Below are positions 1 through 6,945 of a stretch of DNA of 22,872 bases, piece by piece. Under the pieces are notes generated by a model. The model worked only from the letters and a program-made list of their open reading frames with translations. It was not told the origin of the DNA and did not search any database. Made by a program: the position numbers and the translations under genes. The stretch's first letter is position 1. Every line of letters starts with the position of its first letter. The DNA is from JANOBJ01 sp031411575 (GTDB taxonomy: Bacteria > Pseudomonadota > Gammaproteobacteria > Burkholderiales > Burkholderiaceae_C), in NCBI GenBank assembly GCA_031411575.1, contig JANOBJ010000195.1, forward strand, positions 1-22,872, read 5' to 3'.

Positions 1-668
1 TTCATGCCGGTGAAGTTGGCCTGGTCGGGAAACGCGGCGGCGTCGGCACTGCGCAGCTGCACCTGCATGTCGGTGTCGATCACGCCCGGCGCCAGCGAGC
101 AGACACGCGCGCCGTTCGGCTTGAGCGCCTCGTCCAGCGCCACGCATCGCGTGAAGTGGTCCATGCCGGCCTTGGCTGCGCAATAGGCGGCTTGTGATGC
201 CATCGCCCGGCGCCCCAGGCCCGACGAAATGTTGAGCACTTTGCGGGGCATGTGCCAGCCTTCGGTGGCGGCCAGGAACGCGGCGGTCAGCTGCATCGGT
301 GCCTCCAGCCCGACGCGCAGCGCATGCGCCAGGTCAGCCGGGCTGGCGGCGCTCAAGGGGCCGATCTGGGCGATCACACCGGCGTTGTTGATCAGGGTGG
401 CGCCGCTGAAACCGCTGGCGGCCTGCGTTGCCAGCCACCGGGTCAGACGGGCGGCTGCCTCCTCACCACGGGCCAGATCCTGCGACCACTGGATCAGCGT
501 GGTGCCCCTGGCGGCGGCCTGCGCGGCGAGGGTATCGCTGGTCTGGCGCGACAGGCACAACAGCGTATCGCCGGGGCCAAGCAGCTGCTGCGCCATGGCA
601 AGGCCCATGCCGCGCGAGGCGCCGGTGAGGATGGTGAGCTGGGCGGCGGTGGGTGTGGGAGAGGTCAT
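1..668 (-). CDS. SDR family oxidoreductase (partial, C-terminus off window)
   Basis: This is a short-chain dehydrogenase/reductase, predicted to be cytosolic and NAD(P)-dependent. About 222 residues are visible and the reading frame runs open through the left edge, so the C-terminus is missing. Visible motifs are the Rossmann cofactor loop TGASRGMG at about residues 15-22, NNAG at 94-97, the catalytic serine in NISSG near 148, and the YxxxK pair (Tyr162, Lys166) in YCAAK. The overall style recalls the sepiapterin-reductase/benzil-reductase (YueD-like) branch of SDRs, but the substrate cannot be read from the sequence. The ATG at 668 is the most upstream sensible start, since the cofactor motif follows directly; no strong ribosome binding site precedes it. 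It lies 54 nt downstream of the intradiol dioxygenase on the same strand and could be co-transcribed with it. Family call is firm; subfamily is tentative. Confidence 0.88.
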   Translation of the reverse strand, partial: MTSPTPTAAQLTILTGASRGMGLAMAQQLLGPGDTLLCLSRQTSDTLAAQAAARGTTLIQWSQDLARGEEAAARLTRWLATQAASGFSGATLINNAGVIAQIGPLSAASPADLAHALRVGLEAPMQLTAAFLAATEGWHMPRKVLNISSGLGRRAMASQAAYCAAKAGMDHFTRCVALDEALKPNGARVCSLAPGVIDTDMQVQLRSADAAAFPDQANFTGM

Positions 669-722
669 GCCGGCATCGTACCCGCGCCCGGCATCAAGCG
701 GCCGAAACAGGACTCCGCCGTG

Positions 723-1367
723 TCAAGCGGCTACGACAATCGGAAAGCGCGCCTGGAGGCCGTCGCTGCCCGGCGTGAACGGCATGGTCAGGGCAGCGCG
801 GGCGTCGTCGCGCAGGCCGCGCCACAGGAAATCGCGCTCGTTGTGGGTGTCGCCGGCGACATAGAGCTGCGTGGTCAGCAACTCGCGCGTGCCGAGCTTG
901 ACCTTCACATGGATGTGCGGCGTGCGCCCGCTGTAGGCCACCGGGCGGATGGTGCGGAAGCGGTACTGCCCGTCGGCACCAACGGTCACGCGGCCAAAGC
1001 CCTGGAATGCAGGATCGGCCTTGTTGCCGTCGCCCGGGTGGTGGTAGTGGCCGGCCTCGTCGCACTGCCAGATCTCCACCTGCGCGCCGCTCACCGGCTT
1101 GCCGCCCAGATCGGTCACGGTGCCGTCAACCCACGCGGCCTGGCCTTTGGCGTAGTTCTGGTTGCCGTTGCGCAGCAAATCAAAATCCGAATCCTTGGGG
1201 ACGGCCACCGGGTAGAACGGTCCTTCGGTCTGCGAGGGCGTGGCGCGACGGGGCGTCGGGTTCTGCGCCCGGGCGCTGTGCCAGATCGCGGGCATCGCCA
1301 CCAGTGCGGCCAGTGCCGCGCGGCGACCCAAGTATCGCGCGGGTTGCAGGGTGGGGGTGGGGATCAT
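723..1367 (-). CDS. Tat-exported intradiol ring-cleavage dioxygenase (protocatechuate 3,4-dioxygenase-like)
   Basis: The 214-residue protein belongs to the intradiol dioxygenases, which use non-haem Fe(III) to open catechol-type rings between the two hydroxyls. The expected 2-Tyr/2-His ligand set is visible: Tyr108 in GHYHHP, Tyr145 in RPVAYSG, and His151 and His153 in PHIHVKV. TEGPFYP near residues 47-53 is also typical of the family. The N-terminus carries a twin-arginine-like signal (LGRRAALAAL, Arg15-Arg16) with a hydrophobic stretch and an ARA cleavage-like site near residue 34, which suggests export of the folded metalloenzyme. The start at 1367 is chosen because an AGGAG sits about 8 nt upstream; a longer frame to 1421 lacks this and would bury the signal peptide. 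Cytosolic PcaGH or catechol dioxygenases lack such a signal, so it is probably a stand-alone exported relative. Substrate is unknown. Confidence 0.88.
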   Translation of the reverse strand: MIPTPTLQPARYLGRRAALAALVAMPAIWHSARAQNPTPRRATPSQTEGPFYPVAVPKDSDFDLLRNGNQNYAKGQAAWVDGTVTDLGGKPVSGAQVEIWQCDEAGHYHHPGDGNKADPAFQGFGRVTVGADGQYRFRTIRPVAYSGRTPHIHVKVKLGTRELLTTQLYVAGDTHNERDFLWRGLRDDARAALTMPFTPGSDGLQARFPIVVAA

Positions 1368-1445
1368 GGCGGCGGCTCCTGGTTGAAGGGTGAGAAGCCG
1401 GCGGCACGGCCAAAGTTCCACGGCGCTCCCTCGCTTTACCGGCGC

Positions 1446-2144
1446 TTAAAACGGCGGCTGGCTTTCAAAGCGCAACTGTACGCCGGTGACGGGGTGGGAG
1501 AAAGCCAGTACGGTGGCATGCAGGAGCAGGCGCGGCGACTGGGCCAGCACCACTGGCGGGCTGTACAGCGCGTCGCCGAGGATCGGATGGCCGATGGCCT
1601 GCAGGTGCACGCGCAGCTGGTGCGAACGGCCGGTGATCGGCTCCAGCTCGAGGCGCGACGCGTGGCGCGCCGCATCATGCGCCAGTACCCGCCAGCGCGT
1701 GGTGCTCGGCTTGCCTTGCACGGGGTCAATCTTCTGCAGCGGCCGGTTGGGCCAGTCAGCCCCGATTGGCAGGTCGATCACGCTCCAGCCATCGGACGTG
1801 GCAGCCTTTGGCCCCGGTCGCCCGGCAACCACCGCCACATAGCGCTTGTGCACCTCGCGCGCAGCAAACGCGCGGCTCAGCAGGCGCTGGGCGTGAAGGC
1901 CGCGCGCCATCAGCAGCAGACCCGAGGTCGCCATGTCGAGCCGGTGCACGATCAGCGCGTCAGGATAGTGCTGCTGCACCCGGGCACTCAGCGCATCCTG
2001 CTTGGCCTCGCCACGACCGGGCACGGCGAGCAGGCCGGCGGGCTTGTCGAGCACCAGCAGGGCTTCGTCGGCGTGGAGCAGCGTGAAGGCAGGCGCGCCC
2101 GTGGCGGTGCCCGGGTTCGCAGGCAGGGGTTCGGCAATGGGCAT
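1446..2144 (-). CDS. RluA-family RNA pseudouridine synthase
   Basis: This enzyme isomerises specific uridines of rRNA or tRNA to pseudouridine. The 232-residue protein has the RluA-family signature HRLD at residues 67-70, followed by MATSGLLL, with Asp70 as the catalytic aspartate. The KPAG motif near residue 34 and KRYVAVV near 100 are also typical. No S4 RNA-binding domain precedes the catalytic domain and the length is close to RluA itself, so it resembles the RluA (23S 746/tRNA 32) class more than RluC or RluD; target specificity is inference. An ATG at 2144 immediately follows an in-frame GTG at 2147; the ATG is preferred, but the GTG is possible. It is divergent from the AtpE-like gene across about 130 bp, and its stop is about 80 nt upstream of the dioxygenase start. 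Confidence 0.9.
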   Translation of the reverse strand: MPIAEPLPANPGTATGAPAFTLLHADEALLVLDKPAGLLAVPGRGEAKQDALSARVQQHYPDALIVHRLDMATSGLLLMARGLHAQRLLSRAFAAREVHKRYVAVVAGRPGPKAATSDGWSVIDLPIGADWPNRPLQKIDPVQGKPSTTRWRVLAHDAARHASRLELEPITGRSHQLRVHLQAIGHPILGDALYSPPVVLAQSPRLLLHATVLAFSHPVTGVQLRFESQPPF

Positions 2145-2274
2145 CACCCCGGCAGTTTATCGGTGACGTGCAACAGGCAAACTGCAACCATGACCCAGGA
2201 GGTAATTGTTTCTCGTTCTGGCTGACGCGATGATGCAGTCAATCCCTTTTCGCTTCAACCCAACAGGAGGCTTT

Positions 2275-2517
2275 ATGAGCGACGCAGCGGCCATCTTCAT
2301 GGCGTGTGGACTGATGATCGGCATGGGCGCGATTGGCGCCTGCATCGGCATCGGCGTGATGGGCGGCCGTTTTATCGACGGGGCGGTGCGCCAGCCCGAG
2401 CTGATGGAGCCGCTGCAGGTCAAGATGTTCCTGCTGGCCGGCCTGATTGACGCCAACTTCCTGATTGGCGTGGGCATTGCGATGATGTTTGTGTTTGCGA
2501 ATCCGGTGGCGGGCTGA
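2275..2517 (+). CDS. Orphan F0 ATP synthase subunit c (AtpE paralogue)
   Basis: The 80-residue proteolipid is an F-type ATPase c subunit, the monomer of the rotating membrane ring. It shows the hairpin layout: helix 1 with the glycine-rich GAIGACIGIGVMGG (residues 18-31), the polar loop RQPEL (39-43), and helix 2 with FLLAGLIDANF, where Asp59 is the expected ion-carrying carboxylate. No Na+-type ligand pattern (ES/T in helix 2) is seen, so proton coupling is likely. The loop and helix 2 look typical of betaproteobacterial AtpE. The oddity is context: neighbours encode a pseudouridine synthase and cytochromes c, and no atpB, F, H, A, G, D or C is within the window. ATG 2275 is preceded by AGGAGG 4 nt upstream. 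An in-frame TTG at 2206 also has AGGAGG upstream and would add 23 residues. A hairpin terminator follows. Confidence 0.93.
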   Translation: MSDAAAIFMACGLMIGMGAIGACIGIGVMGGRFIDGAVRQPELMEPLQVKMFLLAGLIDANFLIGVGIAMMFVFANPVAG

Positions 2518-2531
2518 GCGGGGCTGTCCAG

Positions 2532-2568
2532 ACGGGTCAGCGGTGCGGCTGGTCAGATGACCCGTTTT
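2532..2568 (+). terminator. Hairpin terminator after the orphan atpE-like gene
   Basis: An 8-bp perfect inverted repeat, ACGGGTCA (2532-2539) and TGACCCGT (2558-2565), encloses an 18-nt loop and runs into TTTT, with a second T-run at 2574-2579. It sits 14 nt after the stop codon, as expected for an intrinsic terminator. The long loop makes it imperfect. Confidence 0.55.
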
Positions 2569-2570
2569 GA

Positions 2571-2639
2571 GCCTTTTTTAGGTCGAATGGGCCTGTTGTC
2601 GGCGCCCCGTGGTCATTGTTTGCTATAACTATAATAGCA
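2571..2639 (+). repeat. Interspersed hairpin repeat, copy A
   Basis: First of four related intergenic elements. It opens with GCC plus a T-run and ends in the conserved core TGGTCATTGTTTGCTAT followed by ATAATAGCA (core 2610-2639). TGCTAT (2621-2626) and ATAGCA (2634-2639) form a stem around a 7-nt loop. It aligns without gaps to copy B over 69 bp at about 52 matches by hand count. It lies between two convergent genes, the AtpE-like gene and the triheme cytochrome. Confidence 0.7.
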
Positions 2640-2648
2640 TTTGCAATG

Positions 2649-3932
2649 CTAGCGCGAAACACTGTCACGCAGCCGGTTGACCTCCAGCTCGGTGACCGGC
2701 GGGGCCTGGTTGCCCCACGAGGCGCGGATGTGCGTGAGCACGGCGGCCACATCGGCATCACTGAGCAGCAGCACGTACGGCGGCATGCCGAACGGGCGCG
2801 GGTTACCGGCTGTGGCCGGCGCGTAGCCGCCGTTCAGCACGATCTGCACCAGGTTGGCAGCCGACGGCAACGACACGGCGCGGTTGCCCGCCAGCGGCGG
2901 ATAGGCTTGCGGCACCCCTTCTCCGCGAGCACCGTGGCACTGCTCGCAATGCTGGTCGTAGAGCTTGGCGCCGCGCGCCGCAACCGCAGCCGAAACGGGG
3001 GGCGGCTTGGCGGGACGCGACGGCCCGGCAGCCGCCGGCAGTGCCTGGAGATAGGTGGCCATCGCGGCCAGGTCATCAGGGCGCAGGTGCTGCGTGCTGT
3101 GCAACACCACTTCGGCCATCGGCCCGGTGGCCGAGCCGCGCGGCGACACACCGGTGCCGAGCAGCGCCACGATGTCGGCGGTGGGCCAATCCTGCACGCC
3201 CGCCTGGGCCGGGCTGGCAAGCGACGGCGCGTACCAGTTCTGCATCGGAATCAGGCCACCTGCCAGGTCAACCGAGTTGTCGCTGGCGCCCAGCGCATTG
3301 CGCGCGGTGTGGCAAGCCGCGCAATGCCCCAGGCCGCGCACCAGGTAGGCGCCACGGTTCCAGGCGGCCGACTGGCCAGCGTCGTCGCGGTGCGCGCCGG
3401 GGCTGAAGTACAGCGACCGCCAGACGGCCAGCGCGGCTTGCGTGCGGTAGGGCCAGCGCAGCGTGTGCGCGGTGTTGGCTTGCGCCACCGGGGTCAGGCT
3501 TTGCAGGTAGGCAAACAGTGCATCGGCGTCGGCGCGTGTGACCTGCGTGTAGCTGGTGTAGGGGAACGCCGGGTAGAGCAGCCGCCCGTCTTTGGAGCGG
3601 CCGTTGTGCAGGGCGCGCCAGAAGTGCGCAGCGGTCCAGCTGCCAATCCCGGTCGCTTTGTCAGGGGTGAGGTTGGAGGTGTAGACTGTGCCAAACGGGG
3701 TTTCAATGCCACGCCCGCCTGCGTACGGAGCCCCGCCGCGCGCGGTGTGGCAGGCCATGCAGTTGCCCGCGCGGGCCAGGTATGCACCGCGCTCGACCAG
3801 ATCCGCGGTGCGGGTCGTTGCGGCTGGCGGCGCAGTGACGTCGGTCTCATCGCGCTGGTTGAGGTATGCAACGAGTGCTGCGGTCCCGACCAGGAGTACG
3901 GCCACACCCGCCAGCACGCGCGCGGCGTTCAT
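2649..3932 (-). CDS. Triheme c-type cytochrome (alcohol/gluconate dehydrogenase cytochrome subunit-like)
   Basis: The 427-residue protein has three haem-c attachment motifs: CMACH at residues 58-62, CAACH in the middle, and CEQCH in the C-terminal third. A hydrophobic segment at about residues 5-24 is a signal or membrane anchor, so the haems face the periplasm. This three-domain layout is that of the cytochrome subunit of membrane-bound alcohol, gluconate or sorbitol dehydrogenases, which passes electrons to quinone or a terminal oxidase. No GMC or PQQ dehydrogenase gene is adjacent, so the electron donor is unknown. The start at 3932 is chosen because its ATG overlaps the TGA of the upstream diheme cytochrome by 4 nt, giving translational coupling; a frame extending to 3983 would overlap that gene much further. 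Confidence 0.9.
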   Translation of the reverse strand: MNAARVLAGVAVLLVGTAALVAYLNQRDETDVTAPPAATTRTADLVERGAYLARAGNCMACHTARGGAPYAGGRGIETPFGTVYTSNLTPDKATGIGSWTAAHFWRALHNGRSKDGRLLYPAFPYTSYTQVTRADADALFAYLQSLTPVAQANTAHTLRWPYRTQAALAVWRSLYFSPGAHRDDAGQSAAWNRGAYLVRGLGHCAACHTARNALGASDNSVDLAGGLIPMQNWYAPSLASPAQAGVQDWPTADIVALLGTGVSPRGSATGPMAEVVLHSTQHLRPDDLAAMATYLQALPAAAGPSRPAKPPPVSAAVAARGAKLYDQHCEQCHGARGEGVPQAYPPLAGNRAVSLPSAANLVQIVLNGGYAPATAGNPRPFGMPPYVLLLSDADVAAVLTHIRASWGNQAPPVTELEVNRLRDSVSR

Positions 3933-4678
3933 CGGACCGCCGCCCCGCTGCGCGCAGCCAGTGGATCGGGCGCGCTGCCGCAATCCAGAGGCATGGCCGC
4001 TGGACGTGCCGCAGCAGGCTTGGTGTTGGCTGGCAATGGCTGCGCGGCCAGCCAGCTCGCGACCGCGGTAACGTCATCGGGTTTCAGGCGTTCGACGATT
4101 TGCGCCATGCAGTCGGGCGCATGGGCGCGGCGCTGCTGGGTGGCCCACGCGCCGAGTTGTGCGTTGAGGTAGTCGCGCGGCAGGCCGAGCAGGCCCGGCA
4201 CACCGGGCAACACGCCGGTGAGTGCCGCACCATGACAGGCGGTGCAGGCCGGCACTCGGCGTCCGGGGTCGCCATGGCGGGCCAGTTGCTCGCCGCGCTG
4301 CAGCACCGCCGGTGGCGCGGATGCGGGCTGCGGCGCGGGGTAGGGCAGGTCCAGCGCGGCAAAGTGCTGCGCGATCTCCATCAGGTAGGCGTTGGAGAGC
4401 GGGTCCACCATGCGCGTCATCAGGCCGTAGTGGCGGCGCCCATCGCGAAAATTGACCAGCTGGTTGTACAGGTAGGCGGCGGGCTTGCCGGCGATGCGCG
4501 GGTAGTAGCCGTCGGGTCCCGCGCGGCCCTGCGCGCCGTGGCAGGCGCTGCAGGCCAGCGTGCGCTGGGCCATGGTGTCCTCGAACGGTAGGGCTGCGCC
4601 AGCGGGTCGTGCCAGGCCCGCCACCAGCAAGAGCATGAAGGTGGCCAGAGTCGCCACTCGGGGCATGGGGAATGTCAT
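3929..4678 (-). CDS. Diheme c-type cytochrome (cytochrome c4-like)
   Basis: The 249-residue periplasmic cytochrome has two haem-binding motifs, CSACH at residues 43-47 and CTACH at 145-149, in two similar halves. This is the arrangement of cytochrome c4-like electron carriers. The N-terminus has a clear hydrophobic signal peptide ending near residue 28 (ARPAGAA). Two start codons, at 4678 and 4666, are both possible and neither has a strong ribosome binding site; the longer is listed. Its stop overlaps the start of the triheme cytochrome gene, so the two are probably translated together and may form one electron-transfer unit with five haems. A proline/alanine-rich C-terminal tail (about residues 210-249) has no recognisable domain. 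Confidence 0.88.
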   Translation of the reverse strand: MTFPMPRVATLATFMLLLVAGLARPAGAALPFEDTMAQRTLACSACHGAQGRAGPDGYYPRIAGKPAAYLYNQLVNFRDGRRHYGLMTRMVDPLSNAYLMEIAQHFAALDLPYPAPQPASAPPAVLQRGEQLARHGDPGRRVPACTACHGAALTGVLPGVPGLLGLPRDYLNAQLGAWATQQRRAHAPDCMAQIVERLKPDDVTAVASWLAAQPLPANTKPAAARPAAMPLDCGSAPDPLAARSGAAVR

Positions 4679-4741
4679 GGCGCGAATTCTGGATCAGGTT
4701 GCGGCGCGATGGTCCGCAGCCGGGCCATACGGCCGATGCAT

Positions 4742-5350
4742 TTACCGCACCAGCACCTCGGCGCGCCGGTTTCGCGGCTCGGCCACCTCGTCGTCGGTTG
4801 GCACCAGTGGTTCGCGTTCGCCACGGCCCACGGCATCGACCAGCGCCGGGTCAAAACCGCGCTGCAGCAGCACAGCGCGGATGGCAGCCGCCCGCTGCAG
4901 CGACAGCGCGTCATTGCTCTCCAGGGTGCCCACCAGGTCGGTGTGGCCGGTGACAATGATCTCGCCACCGGGCCGCGCCGACGCCCCCGCCAAAACCTCG
5001 GTCAGCCGGGCCTCGGATTCGGGCGTGAGCTGCGAGCCACCAGGCTCAAAGTACAGCAGGTAACGCTGGGCTGTTGCCGGCTGCAGGGCCAGCAGCCGGG
5101 GAAACTGCTCGCGCACCTTTTCAGGCGTGGTGGTGTCCACACTGACCTCGCCGCGGGCGCTGACGGCCGCCACCTGGTACGGCTGCGTGAGCACCTGGGT
5201 GCGGTTGGGAGTGCGCACCTCAATGGCGGTGGCATCAGCCTGCGGCAGCAGCACAATGCGCGAGGCCGGCGCACAGCCAGCGAGCACGGCTGCCAGCAGC
5301 AAGGCTGCAAGGCCTTGCACCCAGGCCATGAACGACGACGCGGCGTTCAT
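4742..5350 (-). CDS. OmpA-family lipoprotein
   Basis: The 202-residue protein is a predicted outer-membrane-associated lipoprotein. A lipobox LAGC places the lipidated cysteine at residue 26. The C-terminal half is an OmpA-like peptidoglycan-binding domain: YFEPGGSQLT, VTGHTDLVGT, an LSLQRAAAIRAVL helix and a terminal NRRAEVLV. The region between residue 30 and about 90 has no recognised domain. Its ATG overlaps the stop of the FecR-domain gene by 4 nt, so the two are coupled. In proteobacteria, secreted FecR-domain and OmpA-like genes sometimes sit together with CHASE2-type sensors, but none is seen here. The likely role is anchoring a periplasmic assembly to the cell wall, which is inference. 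Confidence 0.88.
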   Translation of the reverse strand: MNAASSFMAWVQGLAALLLAAVLAGCAPASRIVLLPQADATAIEVRTPNRTQVLTQPYQVAAVSARGEVSVDTTTPEKVREQFPRLLALQPATAQRYLLYFEPGGSQLTPESEARLTEVLAGASARPGGEIIVTGHTDLVGTLESNDALSLQRAAAIRAVLLQRGFDPALVDAVGRGEREPLVPTDDEVAEPRNRRAEVLVR

Positions 5351-5922
5351 GGCAACGCCTTGCGGACGTCCGGATTCGGACGCGCTTCGACAATGAAATC
5401 GGTACCGCGCACCCCCACCACCGAGGTTGGTGTACTCACCTTGAACAGGTCGGGGCTGATGCGCGCCAGCAGCCCGGTCACCACGCGGATCGAGCCCTCC
5501 AGCAGGTCCACCAGCAACTCGCCACGCTGGGTTGTGGGCTCGAAATCGAAGCGTGACAGGGCCACCACCGAGTTCGGCCCGACCGTGAGGACGGTGCCGT
5601 CTTTCAGGGTGACGGTCGCCGCCCCGTCGGCACCGGTCACGATGCGGTCGCCACGCTCCAGCCGGGCGCCGGGCGAAAGCCGCGAGCGGGCCTGCGCGCG
5701 CACCACGGCAGCGTCACCTTCGACGGCCTTGAAAGTGCCCATGCGCGGTGCGCCGGCTGTGGCAGCGGCTGGCGCAGCCGAGGCGGCAGGCGCAGCGGGT
5801 GCAGGTGGCGCGGCGGTTGTGGCCGGAGGTGGTGTTTGCGCCGATGCGCCCAGCGCCACCAACCCGCCCAACGCGATGCAAGCGCCCGCTGGGCAGAGGT
5901 AAAAGGTCGCGAAACTGGCCAT
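5347..5922 (-). CDS. Secreted FecR-domain protein
   Basis: The 191-residue protein has an N-terminal signal peptide (hydrophobic to about residue 28, ASAQ cleavage-like site), an alanine/proline-rich linker at about 30-58, and a FecR domain. Diagnostic FecR stretches are RLERGDRIVTGADGAATVTLKDGT (about 87-110), VGPNSVV near 115 and STPTSVVGVRGTDF at about 163-176. Classical FecR is an anti-sigma factor with an N-terminal cytoplasmic segment and one membrane helix; this protein has a cleavable signal instead and no nearby ECF sigma gene, so it is unlikely to be an iron-uptake regulator. It is translationally coupled to the downstream OmpA-like lipoprotein by an ATGA overlap. A structural or cell-envelope role is inferred. 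Confidence 0.85.
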   Translation of the reverse strand: MASFATFYLCPAGACIALGGLVALGASAQTPPPATTAAPPAPAAPAASAAPAAATAGAPRMGTFKAVEGDAAVVRAQARSRLSPGARLERGDRIVTGADGAATVTLKDGTVLTVGPNSVVALSRFDFEPTTQRGELLVDLLEGSIRVVTGLLARISPDLFKVSTPTSVVGVRGTDFIVEARPNPDVRKALP

Positions 5923-5993
5923 ACCGCCATGCTAGCAGCCCGCAGCCCGCCGTGGGGCAACCGGGGGCAGGGGGCGAACCGCTGCCGCCCGCC

Positions 5994-6896
5994 TCAACGC
6001 TGCGCCTTGTCCTTGGTGTTCTGCGCCTCGATGCGGTCGCGCGCGCCCTGCCAGTCGGCGTCGCTCCAGTCGCGCAGTTCGTAGAAATTGCCGCCGGTGG
6101 CCAGCGCATTGCCGCCGTCCATCATGATGCTCTGGCCGGTGAGCCAGTCGCACTGGCCGGGTGCCATCAGAAAGCTGGCCAGGTTCTGCAACTCGCTCAT
6201 GAGGCCGGGCCGTGCCATCGGGTTGCGCGCCTTGCTGCGCGCACCGGGCTCCTCGCCCGGGTTGAGCCGCTTGCTCATCCCTTCGGTGGGAATCTCGCCC
6301 GGGCCCACGGCGTTGAGCCGGATGCCGTACTTGGCCCACTCCACCGCGAGCGACTTGGTCATCACGTCAATGCCGGCCTTGCTCATGGCCGATGGCACCA
6401 CGTAGGGCGAGCCGTTGTCGACCCAGGTGGTGATGATGCTCATGACGCTGCGGTACGGCTGCCCCGCCTGCCACTGGCCTGCGCGCGCCTGCGCGATCCA
6501 GCGCTTGCCGATGGCCTGGGTGACGTAAAACGTGCCATGGAACACGATGTTGGCAATCGCGTCGAAGGCGCGCGGCGACAGGCTCTCAGTCGGTGCAATG
6601 AAGTTGCCCGCCGCGTTGTTGATCAGGCCCGTCACACCCCCGCCGACCCACAAGGCCTCGACCATCTCTTCCACGTTTTGCGCGATGCGGATGTCCACGC
6701 CGAAGGTGTCGATGCGGCGACCGGGAAACTGGGCGCGCCAGGCTTCGGCGGTTTCGTCGCAGACTGCCTTGCGCCGGCCGCAGATTGCGATGTCGGCGCC
6801 CAGCTGCAGAAAGCGCTCGGCCATCGCCTGTCCGAGCCCGGTGCCGCCACCGGTGACAAGGATGCGCTGGCCGCTCATGAGTTGTGGCTGAAACAT
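5994..6896 (-). CDS. 2,4-dienoyl-CoA-reductase-like SDR
   Basis: This 300-residue SDR matches the 2,4-dienoyl-CoA reductase (DECR) branch, NADPH enzymes for beta-oxidation of unsaturated acyl-CoAs. Evidence is the cofactor loop TGGGTGLG at residues 15-22, NNAAGNFIAPTESLS from 93 on, and VVPSAMSKAG at 166-175, which parallels the VVPSASAKAG of mitochondrial DECR1. Like DECR it lacks the usual YxxxK motif. By hand alignment, the DECR1 catalytic tyrosine position holds Trp158, whereas Tyr165 lies 8 residues before Lys173. The start at 6896 has AGGAG about 8 nt upstream; a longer open frame to 7106 has no such support. It ends the operon that begins with an acyl-CoA ligase, so it probably acts on CoA esters made by that enzyme. 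The exact reaction is uncertain. Confidence 0.85.
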   Translation of the reverse strand: MFQPQLMSGQRILVTGGGTGLGQAMAERFLQLGADIAICGRRKAVCDETAEAWRAQFPGRRIDTFGVDIRIAQNVEEMVEALWVGGGVTGLINNAAGNFIAPTESLSPRAFDAIANIVFHGTFYVTQAIGKRWIAQARAGQWQAGQPYRSVMSIITTWVDNGSPYVVPSAMSKAGIDVMTKSLAVEWAKYGIRLNAVGPGEIPTEGMSKRLNPGEEPGARSKARNPMARPGLMSELQNLASFLMAPGQCDWLTGQSIMMDGGNALATGGNFYELRDWSDADWQGARDRIEAQNTKDKAQR

Positions 6897-6945
6897 GGGG
6901 AGTCTCCTGAAATGTGAACGCGCCTTGCGGCGAAAAAGATCGGGC

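Noticed and set aside
252..2225. 657-codon plus-strand open frame
   Set aside because: It is antisense to the dioxygenase and pseudouridine synthase genes, which have clear motifs; its translation is low-complexity Arg/Gly/His-rich text typical of a GC-rich shadow frame.
2616..4172. 518-codon plus-strand open frame over the cytochrome genes
   Set aside because: The minus strand has five CxxCH haem motifs in two genes with a coupled overlap; the plus-strand translation has no domain.
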